From the NCBI GenBank assembly GCA_015065395.1, contig SVQJ01000097.1:1-6687 (forward strand): a stretch of DNA of 6,687 nt, in the 5' to 3' direction. Source of the stretch: Oscillospiraceae bacterium. Its GTDB lineage: Bacteria > Bacillota > Clostridia > Oscillospirales > CAG-272. This document shows positions 1 to 5,081 of this stretch, piece by piece. The notes under the pieces were generated by a model. It made no database searches. It was not told where the DNA came from and saw nothing but the letters and a program-made list of their open reading frames with translations. A program made the translations under genes and the position numbers. Within the stretch, counting starts at the first letter, position 1. Every line of letters begins with the position of its first letter.

Positions 1-1421
1 GCGTTGTGGGAAGCGATTTCGCTAAGTACGGTATCGAGCTTACCGACTCTATCTACGTTGTTCTCAACATGCTCATTATGACTCGCGTTGGCACCAACGT
101 TCTTGAGGCTCTCGGCGACAGCCCCGATTACATCAAGGGTCTCCATGCTAAGGCTGATATCGATGAGGAAAACCGTTATATCGTTCACTTCCCCCAGGAT
201 AACACCATCATGTCCGTTAACTCCGGCTACGGCGGAAACGTTCTTCTCGGTAAGAAGTGCTTCGCTCTCCGTATCGCATCCTACCTCGGCCGCAAGGAAG
301 GCTGGATGGCTGAGCACATGCTCATCCTCGGTCTTGAAAATCCCGAAGGCGAGATCAAGTATATCAGTGCTGCATTCCCCTCTGCTTGCGGTAAGACAAA
401 CCTTGCCATGCTCATTCCTCCCGAAGCATTCAAGGCTAAGGGCTACAAGGTTTGGTGCGTAGGTGACGATATCGCTTGGCTCCGTGTTGGTAAGGACGGC
501 AGACTTTGGGCAGTTAATCCCGAGAACGGATTTTTCGGCGTTGCTCCCGGCACAAACGACAAGTCCAACCCCAACGCACTTGCAACAACTATGCGTGATA
601 CTATCTTCACCAATGTTGTTCACGATCTTGATAACAACACAGTTTGGTGGGAAGGTCTCAACGATAATCCTCCCGCAAACGCTATCGACTGGAGAGGCAA
701 TCCTTGGGATATCTCCAAGTATGATAAGAATAACAAGGCAGCTACCGCAGGCGCACATCCCAATTCCCGTTTCACTGCTCTTGCAAAGAACTGCCCCTGC
801 ATCTCCTCTGAGTTTGACAGCCTCACCGGTGTTCCGATCTCCGCTATCGTATTCGGCGGCAGACGTGCAAAGACTGCTCCCCTGGTATACCAGTCCTTCG
901 GCTGGCAGCACGGTACATTTGTCGGCTCCATCATGGCTTCAGAGACTACAGCTGCTGCAGCAGGTGCTGTCGGCGTAGTTCGCCGTGACCCCATGGCTAT
1001 GCGTCCCTTCGTGGGCTACAATATGGGCGACTATTGGAAGCATTGGCTTGACATGGGCAAGGTTATCCCCAACGCTCCCAAGATCTTCCACGTTAACTGG
1101 TTCAGAACCGACGATGAAGGCCACTTCATTTGGCCCGGATTCGGCGACAACATGAGAGTTCTTCTCTGGATCCTTGACCGTTGCGACGGTAAGGCAGATG
1201 CTGTTGAGACTGCTATCGGTTATGTTCCCAAGGCAGAGGATATCAACATTGAAGGTCTCGACATCGATCTCGACACAGTTCGCGATCTTCTCACCGTCGA
1301 TACCGAGTCCTGGAAGGAAGACGTTGAGAACATCAAGGAGTTCTATGCTCTCGTCGGTGATCACGTTCCCGCTGAAATGTTCGATGAGCTTGCAGCTCTC
1401 GAAGCAAGACTCTCAAAGTAA
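1..1421 (+). CDS. pckG: Phosphoenolpyruvate carboxykinase (GTP), 5'-truncated by window edge
   Basis: GTP-type PEP carboxykinase, a cytoplasmic enzyme interconverting oxaloacetate + GTP and PEP + CO2 + GDP. The reading frame is already open at base 3, so the true start lies to the left; by comparison with the ~620-residue family about 140-160 N-terminal residues, including the first substrate arginine region, are missing. Visible signatures: YGGN with the following GKKC (bases ~228-260), AEHM histidine, the P-loop with the family's active-site cysteine SACGKTNL (381-404), the metal-binding GDDIAW, GFFGVAPGT, AHPNSRF, GGRR, and the guanine pocket VNWF..F..GFGDN (three Phe and Asn, to 1151). 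TAA is at 1419-1421. No frameshift is seen. The ATP-type enzyme lacks this architecture. Every Lys codon I read is AAG and nearly all Leu codons are CTC/CTT, a strong bias unlike the genes to the right, suggesting high expression. In fermentative Clostridia it probably works in PEP/oxaloacetate exchange for succinate or malate-shunt flux (inference). Confidence 0.97.
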   Translation, partial: VVGSDFAKYGIELTDSIYVVLNMLIMTRVGTNVLEALGDSPDYIKGLHAKADIDEENRYIVHFPQDNTIMSVNSGYGGNVLLGKKCFALRIASYLGRKEGWMAEHMLILGLENPEGEIKYISAAFPSACGKTNLAMLIPPEAFKAKGYKVWCVGDDIAWLRVGKDGRLWAVNPENGFFGVAPGTNDKSNPNALATTMRDTIFTNVVHDLDNNTVWWEGLNDNPPANAIDWRGNPWDISKYDKNNKAATAGAHPNSRFTALAKNCPCISSEFDSLTGVPISAIVFGGRRAKTAPLVYQSFGWQHGTFVGSIMASETTAAAAGAVGVVRRDPMAMRPFVGYNMGDYWKHWLDMGKVIPNAPKIFHVNWFRTDDEGHFIWPGFGDNMRVLLWILDRCDGKADAVETAIGYVPKAEDINIEGLDIDLDTVRDLLTVDTESWKEDVENIKEFYALVGDHVPAEMFDELAALEARLSK

Positions 1422-1432
1422 TTACACAATGT

Positions 1433-1462
1433 AGAAGCCGCAGCAATGCGGCTTCTCTTTGT
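1433..1462 (+). terminator. Probable pckG terminator hairpin with GCAA loop
   Basis: A perfect 10-bp stem (1433-1442 with 1447-1456, AGAAGCCGCA / TGCGGCTTCT) closes a GCAA tetraloop of the stable GNRA type, followed by CTTTGT. It lies 11 bp after the pckG stop. The U-tract is short and interrupted, so termination may be partial; stronger terminator-like hairpins follow inside the adjacent repeat element. Confidence 0.75.
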
Positions 1463-1467
1463 ATATC

Positions 1468-1492
1468 AAAAAGGACCGCTGTGCGGTCCTTT
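1468..1492 (-). terminator. Left-end hairpin of the repeat; U-tract on the - strand
   Basis: The stem AAAGGACCGC / GCGGTCCTTT (1470-1479 with 1483-1492) has a TGT loop. Read on the - strand, the stem runs directly into TTTTTGATAT, a canonical intrinsic-terminator shape that would stop leftward transcription from the cohesin gene before it enters pckG antisense. On the + strand the tail is only TTTCAG. Confidence 0.6.
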
Positions 1493-1508
1493 CAGACTGT
1501 CGAAAAAG

Positions 1509-1580
1509 GCGCAGACCGCCCTATAGGCAAGTTGAAGAGAGCAATTAACATCTCTTCCATCTGAAAAGGCGGTGTGTGCA
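1509..1580. repeat. Branched stem-loop inside the repeat element
   Basis: The outer arms 1509-1520 and 1569-1580 (GCGCAGACCGCC against the reverse complement of GGCGGTGTGTGC) match at 10 of 12 positions. An inner perfect 7-bp stem, GAAGAGA (1534-1540) with TCTCTTC (1551-1557), has a 10-nt loop. No coding function is supported. Confidence 0.5.
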
Positions 1581-1601
1581 GTTGTTTATGGTTTAACCAA
1601 G

Positions 1602-1629
1602 AAAACCTCCGAAGAATCGGAGGTTTTTT
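1602..1629 (+). terminator. Strong intrinsic-terminator hairpin, potentially bidirectional
   Basis: A perfect 11-bp stem, AAAACCTCCGA (1602-1612) with TCGGAGGTTTT (1617-1627), has an AGAA loop and six consecutive T at 1624-1629. This is the most classical rho-independent terminator in the window for + transcription. On the opposite strand the stem also ends in TTTTC, so it could act in both directions between the convergent genes. Confidence 0.75.
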
Positions 1630-1633
1630 CGCT

Positions 1634-1691
1634 TTTCGTTTTTCGGGTCTCTGTCGTACCTTTGTACGCCGACGAGCCCCGAAAAACGAAA
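1634..1691. repeat. Long hairpin with 14-bp perfect arms
   Basis: 1634-1647 (TTTCGTTTTTCGGG) is the exact reverse complement of 1678-1691. The 30-nt interior carries a second small stem, CGTAC (1655-1659) with GTACG (1664-1668), around a CTTT loop. It lies just inside the right arm of the repeat element. Confidence 0.6.
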
Positions 1692-1709
1692 TCTGCATCC
1701 TTCTCGACA

Positions 1710-1753
1710 GTCCTTTCAGCTTGTCGATAACTTTATCGACAAGCTGAAAGGAC
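1710..1753. repeat. Near-perfect palindrome, 21-bp arms with 2-nt loop
   Basis: 1710-1730 is the exact reverse complement of 1733-1753, separated only by CT at 1731-1732. The core reads CAGCTTGTCGATAA and its complement. It interrupts the right arm of the larger element relative to the left arm, which reads straight from CTTTCAG into CTGTCGA. Its right arm overlaps the stem of the 1747-1769 hairpin by seven bases, so the two structures exclude each other. Confidence 0.7.
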
Positions 1754-1771
1754 CGCTGTGCGGTCCTTTTT
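1747..1771 (+). terminator. Right-end hairpin of the repeat; U-tract on the + strand
   Basis: A second copy of the AAAGGACCGC-TGT-GCGGTCCTTT hairpin (1747-1756 with 1760-1769), ending in TTTTTGTTTG on the + strand. It would stop rightward read-through from pckG 13 bp before the stop codon of the convergent cohesin gene. With the left copy, each end of the element has its U-tract facing outward. Confidence 0.6.
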
Positions 1772-1783
1772 GTTTGTTGATCA

Positions 1784-2785
1784 TTACTCATCTATTTTGT
1801 TTTTCTTACCGTTCTTTGCCAGGACAACAATTACGATAACTGCACCCACAACAACAGCTCCGATAGCAGCAAAGAGGATAAGTTTCTTTGCATTAGCATT
1901 TTTGACATTTTCGCCACCGACCGAAGCAGATGTCGTTGCTTCAGTTCTGTCGGGATTGGTTTCGTCAGGATCGGTCTCATTGTCGCCGTCATCCTCAGGA
2001 TCTTTTTCAACTTCTTCGACAAAGGTAACAGTGTTTCCGATTTCATCGGTAACAAACTCACCCTCTTCATCCGTCTCAAAGTAGATTACATTATCGTTCT
2101 TATCCTTGACGACCTCGGTTACTACATTGCCGTCCTCGTCGATCACATTTTCGCCTTTATCATCAGTAACCGCTTCGGTAACGGGAACTCCCTGAGGCTT
2201 CTGAGTATCAGCATTGTTTTCCTGACCGTCATCAGGATCACTATCATCAGGAGCAGCGGTAGCATCTGACTCAGATACCACTATCTGAGCTGCATTTTTG
2301 CAGGAAACCGTACGATCGATGAATTCCGTAGAATTTTCTGTCGTGCCAAAGAACCATCCGTCACCGTTATTGGGAAACTTTACTGTTATGTCATGTGAGC
2401 CGTTAGGACAAGCTCTGGAAATTTCAAACGTAAGAGTAAGTATAAGTCCTGTATTTGTGCAATCAACGGTTGCATCATTTCCAAGAGCGGTATACACATA
2501 GAAGCCCTTATTATCAAGAAGGCCCTCTGTAAACTCACTATCGCGGAAAACATCACCGTTTTCTACTGAAAGCAATGTAAAATATCTGTCATCAAAGCAC
2601 ACATGGAATTGAGCGCTCCATGTTCCGATATTTTTATCCACATACACTTCAACTTCCACTGTTTCTCCGGGAACACCTGATGCACCCTTCATGGAAAACT
2701 CAATGTCTGTTGCCGCCGATGTCATAACGGTCATTACACCGGACATTATCAAAACTGTCAAGAGAACTGCAAGTAATTTTTTCAT
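1784..2785 (-). CDS. Exported membrane-anchored cohesin-domain protein
   Basis: 333 residues. A Sec signal peptide (~1-25, MKKLLAVLLT start, TSAA cleavage region) is followed by a cohesin-like beta-sandwich (~27-171: SGVPGETVEVEVYV, then WSAQF.V.FDDRYFTLLSVENGDVF and GLILTLTFEIS..CPNGSHDITV). Next comes a very acidic D/E/P/T-rich linker (~172-299) with imperfect repeats around VTEAV.DDKGENV, VTEVV.DKNDNV and VTDEIGN.V, then a membrane helix (~302-323) and a short Lys-rich cytoplasmic tail. Cohesins bind dockerin modules of carbohydrate-active enzymes, so this could display dockerin proteins on the cell surface; no partner is in the window. It has no LPXTG motif, so anchoring is transmembrane. 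The domain contains four cysteines (63, 109, 126, 162). The start is supported by GGAGAAGGA just upstream. A generic carbohydrate-binding-like surface domain is the alternative to a true dockerin-binding cohesin. Confidence 0.85.
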   Translation of the reverse strand: MKKLLAVLLTVLIMSGVMTVMTSAATDIEFSMKGASGVPGETVEVEVYVDKNIGTWSAQFHVCFDDRYFTLLSVENGDVFRDSEFTEGLLDNKGFYVYTALGNDATVDCTNTGLILTLTFEISRACPNGSHDITVKFPNNGDGWFFGTTENSTEFIDRTVSCKNAAQIVVSESDATAAPDDSDPDDGQENNADTQKPQGVPVTEAVTDDKGENVIDEDGNVVTEVVKDKNDNVIYFETDEEGEFVTDEIGNTVTFVEEVEKDPEDDGDNETDPDETNPDRTEATTSASVGGENVKNANAKKLILFAAIGAVVVGAVIVIVVLAKNGKKNKIDE

Positions 2786-2839
2786 TATTCCTTCTCCATT
2801 ATAATATCTGTGCGAAGCTTATTCACTTCGACAAGTGAT

Positions 2840-2868
2840 ATTATATAACATAAGTCAAAATCTGTCAA
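2840..2868 (-). promoter_or_regulatory. Perfect consensus sigma-A promoter for the cohesin gene
   Basis: On the - strand, TTGACA (2868-2863) is separated by exactly 17 bp from TATAAT (2845-2840), both hexamers fully consensus. Transcription would begin near 2833, giving a leader of about 48 nt that includes a small CACTT-GTCG-AAGTG hairpin (2824-2837) near its 5' end and the GGAGAAGGA ribosome-binding site. Confidence 0.85.
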
Positions 2869-2921
2869 GGACATAAGTGTAAACTATTATTATTTGAACA
2901 AATGTGATTTAATTTTACCTA

Positions 2922-2950
2922 TTGATTTTGAAGAATATAGGTACTATAAT
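2922..2950 (+). promoter_or_regulatory. Sigma-A promoter for the sugar isomerase/CapA/SGNH operon
   Basis: TTGATT (2922-2927), a 17-bp spacer, and TATAAT (2945-2950). The expected transcription start is near 2957, about 30 nt before the ATG at 2987. It is back-to-back with the cohesin promoter; the two -35 elements are 53 bp apart, leaving room for a shared regulator, though I see no clear operator palindrome. Confidence 0.75.
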
Positions 2951-2986
2951 TATATCATAAAACATAACACAGCGAGGTCAACAGCC

Positions 2987-3787
2987 ATGAATCTTCCAAT
3001 AGCACTACAGCTTTTTACAGTGCGTGACCGCATAGAAAACGACGTTGAAGGCACATTAAGACAAATCAAAGATCTCGGTTACGACGGAATTGAGGTGTGC
3101 AACGGCTCATACGGTATGGATCCCCTCGAATTCAAAGCACTATGCGAAACTATCGGACTTGAAATCATTTCCGCGCATGTGGGAGCAGGATCCATTATTA
3201 ATGAGACAGAAGAAACACTTGATCTTTATAAAAAGCTGGGCGTTTCATATATTGCCATCCCTGCCCTGTGGGGGGATTACGCTTACGGCGAATCCCAACA
3301 TGATGAAATGATGAGAAAGCTTAATATAATAAGCGGCACTTTCAAAGAAAACGGTATACAGGTGCTTTTCCACAACCACATGTGGGAATTCAAAAAGGAT
3401 GGAGAAAATTACATCTTGGATAACATCCTCAGCACCTTCGGCAATGACAACCTCCTCCCCGAAATAGACGTTTGCTGGGCAACCGTCGGACATGGAAACG
3501 CCTCTGATTATATGAAAAAATACGATTCAAGATGCCCCGTGGTCCATCTTAAGGATTTTTATTGCAAGGGTGATCATGAATTTTCAAAAAACAATTACAG
3601 GGAGCCGGCTGAATTCGCCCTGCGTCCGGTAGGCTACGGCAGAGTTGATATGATTGAGGTAATAGATACCGCCGGGGCTATCGGTGCCAAGTGGCTTATC
3701 GTTGAACAGGATACCCCCGCCTTCGGACTTTCTGACATCGAATGTGCCGCCCTCAGCATCAACTGGATCAAAACTGTATGCAGATAA
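2987..3787 (+). CDS. Sugar phosphate isomerase/epimerase (xylose-isomerase-like TIM barrel)
   Basis: 266 residues, the usual size for this family (AP-endonuclease-2 / xylose-isomerase-like TIM barrel), whose members isomerise or epimerise sugars or inositol derivatives with a divalent metal in the cytoplasm. Visible signatures: LQLFTVRD in strand 1, DGIEV (33-37), SAHVGAG (62-68), FHNHMWEF (128-135), PEIDVCW (158-164), VHLKD (186-190) and VEQD (239-242). E134, D161, H187 and E240 are the likely metal ligands by family pattern. There is no signal peptide. I chose ATG 2987 because GAGGT lies 9 bp before it and the promoter -10 at 2945-2950 falls inside any longer version. It is first in a rightward operon; its 3' end overlaps the next gene by 10 bp. 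Exact substrate cannot be read from the sequence. Confidence 0.88.
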   Translation: MNLPIALQLFTVRDRIENDVEGTLRQIKDLGYDGIEVCNGSYGMDPLEFKALCETIGLEIISAHVGAGSIINETEETLDLYKKLGVSYIAIPALWGDYAYGESQHDEMMRKLNIISGTFKENGIQVLFHNHMWEFKKDGENYILDNILSTFGNDNLLPEIDVCWATVGHGNASDYMKKYDSRCPVVHLKDFYCKGDHEFSKNNYREPAEFALRPVGYGRVDMIEVIDTAGAIGAKWLIVEQDTPAFGLSDIECAALSINWIKTVCR

Positions 3788-5061
3788 CAAAGCTCTCTTC
3801 CACATTGCGGTTTTCAGCACTTATCCTGTTACTCGCTTGCGTCCTGAGCCTTTTCTCCTGCAGACGCATCGAAACTGCATATCATCAGGAAAGCTCTTAC
3901 TGTGATGCATCCTCCGACAGCAAGCATACGCAATCTGACAGCACTATTTTGCAAATAGACTCCACCGCCCCCCCGACAGACGATTCAAAACCTCCCGATA
4001 TTACTCCCCCGGGATCCGCCACACCAACACCTGAAGTGAGAATTAATATGGTCGGAGATATTCTCATGCACACAAAGGTTGTAAACAGCGGGATCCTCGC
4101 CGACGGCAGCTACAGCTATGATCATATTTTCAAAAATGTAAAAAAGCACATAGAAAGCGCCGATATATCCATAGCAAATCAAGAGGTGATACTTGGAGGG
4201 ACAGCGCTTGGACTTTCGGACTATCCCCTCTTTAACGGTCCTTATGAAATGGGTGACTCTCTTGTTAATGCGGGATTCGATATTATCCTTCATGCTACAA
4301 ATCATGCCCTGGACAAGGGAAAGCAGGGGGTTCTCAACTGCATTGATTTCTGGACGACTGCTCACCCCGAAACCGAAGTCCTCGGTATCCACCTTACTGA
4401 AGAGGAACAGAACGACATATATGTCAGAGAAGAAAACGGTATCAGAATAGCATTTCTGAATTATACCTTTTCGACAAACGGTATTCCCATCCCATCCGAT
4501 ATGCCCTATATCGTTGATATCCTCAATTCAAAGAGACTCAGAGCAGATATCGCCAAGGCTGAGGAGATTGCAGATTTTACCGTTGTCCTTCCCCACTGGG
4601 GTACTGAATACTCTCTTTCTCCTGATGCAGACCAAAAATACTGGACTACCATAATGTTTGAAAGCGGAGCTGATCTTGTCATCGGCACCCATCCTCACGT
4701 TATTCAGCCGGTTGAATTAATTGAGAACAACTCTCATTCCATGCTTGTCTACTACTCAATAGGTAATTTTGTTAATTCTACCGCACAGGCAGGCAGAGGA
4801 ATAGCGAACAGAATGGTCGGCGCCATTGCCGACATCACCATCCGTATGGACGAAAACGGTAATGCTTATATATCTGATTACGGCGTTACTCCCATTGTAT
4901 GTCACGTACGTAACGAAACTCAAAAGCTTACGGTATACAAGCTTTCTGACTATACTGAAGAGCTTGCAAACGAAAATGAAATAATCCATTCAGATCCCGA
5001 CTTTTCGCTGGAATACTGCGAAGAGCTGGTTAAAAAGGTTTTCGGAAATGTTGCAAATTAA
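3778..5061 (+). CDS. CapA/PgsA-family lipoprotein (PGA_cap metallophosphatase fold)
   Basis: 427 residues. A hydrophobic signal ends in a lipobox, LFSC, with the lipidated cysteine at residue 28. A Ser/Thr/Pro/Asp-rich spacer (~35-85) leads to a CapA-type domain (~86-375), a calcineurin-like fold associated with poly-gamma-glutamate or capsule production. Expected family motifs are all present in order: MVGDILMH (91-98), ANQEV (133-137), ATNHALD (173-179), HWGTEY (273-278), GTHPHVIQ (303-310) and YSIGNF (326-331), so the domain appears intact. ATG 3778 is preferred because it starts just before the signal peptide; it overlaps the isomerase gene by 10 bp with only a weak GGA 10 bp upstream, suggesting translational coupling. 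No pgsB/C or capB/C homologue is visible, so a role in polyglutamate synthesis itself is unproven. Stand-alone CapA-like lipoproteins are common in Clostridia. Confidence 0.9.
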   Translation: MQITKLSSTLRFSALILLLACVLSLFSCRRIETAYHQESSYCDASSDSKHTQSDSTILQIDSTAPPTDDSKPPDITPPGSATPTPEVRINMVGDILMHTKVVNSGILADGSYSYDHIFKNVKKHIESADISIANQEVILGGTALGLSDYPLFNGPYEMGDSLVNAGFDIILHATNHALDKGKQGVLNCIDFWTTAHPETEVLGIHLTEEEQNDIYVREENGIRIAFLNYTFSTNGIPIPSDMPYIVDILNSKRLRADIAKAEEIADFTVVLPHWGTEYSLSPDADQKYWTTIMFESGADLVIGTHPHVIQPVELIENNSHSMLVYYSIGNFVNSTAQAGRGIANRMVGAIADITIRMDENGNAYISDYGVTPIVCHVRNETQKLTVYKLSDYTEELANENEIIHSDPDFSLEYCEELVKKVFGNVAN

Positions 5062-5081
5062 TGCAAAGAAACGGAGCAAAA

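Larger units (their letters stand above)
1468..1771. repeat. 304-bp MITE-like composite inverted-repeat element
   Basis: The two ends are inverted copies of each other. Reading inward from each side, AAAAAGGACCGC, a 3-nt loop, and GCGGTCCTTTCAG are identical; the copies then continue with TGTCGA and AAAG, about 35 of 42 positions matching. The match resumes deeper: 1497-1515 on + equals the reverse complement of 1692-1710 at 15 of 19 positions, once a palindromic insert in the right arm is skipped. The interior is a chain of further hairpins. No transposase and no convincing target-site duplication are visible. It fills most of the gap between two convergent genes. This could be a non-autonomous MITE, an intergenic repeat family, or a transcription-terminating cassette; mobility is inference. 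Confidence 0.6.

Noticed and set aside
939..1364. Antisense 141-codon frame within pckG
   Set aside because: It is a shadow of a codon-biased GC-rich gene; pckG itself is unambiguous and the antisense product has no recognisable features.
1470..1769. Two identical 23-bp sequences (1470-1492 and 1747-1769) as a CRISPR-like repeat pair
   Set aside because: There are only two copies, ~250 bp apart, each a simple terminator-type hairpin; no regular spacers and no cas genes.
1492..1791. 99-codon open frame on the - strand across the repeat element
   Set aside because: It is composed almost entirely of the inverted repeats and hairpins, overlaps the 3' end of the cohesin gene and has no recognisable domain. 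Open frames through palindromic DNA are easily fortuitous. If many genomic copies keep this frame open it should be revisited.
2798..2803. TATAAT on the - strand close to the cohesin start as its -10 element
   Set aside because: Transcription would begin inside the ribosome-binding site and no acceptable -35 lies 17 bp upstream; the consensus promoter at 2840-2868 is far better.
3742..3780. Longer start for the CapA lipoprotein at ATG 3742
   Set aside because: It adds 12 polar residues before the signal peptide and deepens the overlap with the isomerase gene; ATG 3778 gives a normal lipoprotein signal.
4684..4707. GTHPH in place of the more familiar GHHPH in the CapA domain as a catalytic defect
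   Set aside because: The second position of this motif varies in the family and both trailing histidines plus all other metal-site motifs are present.
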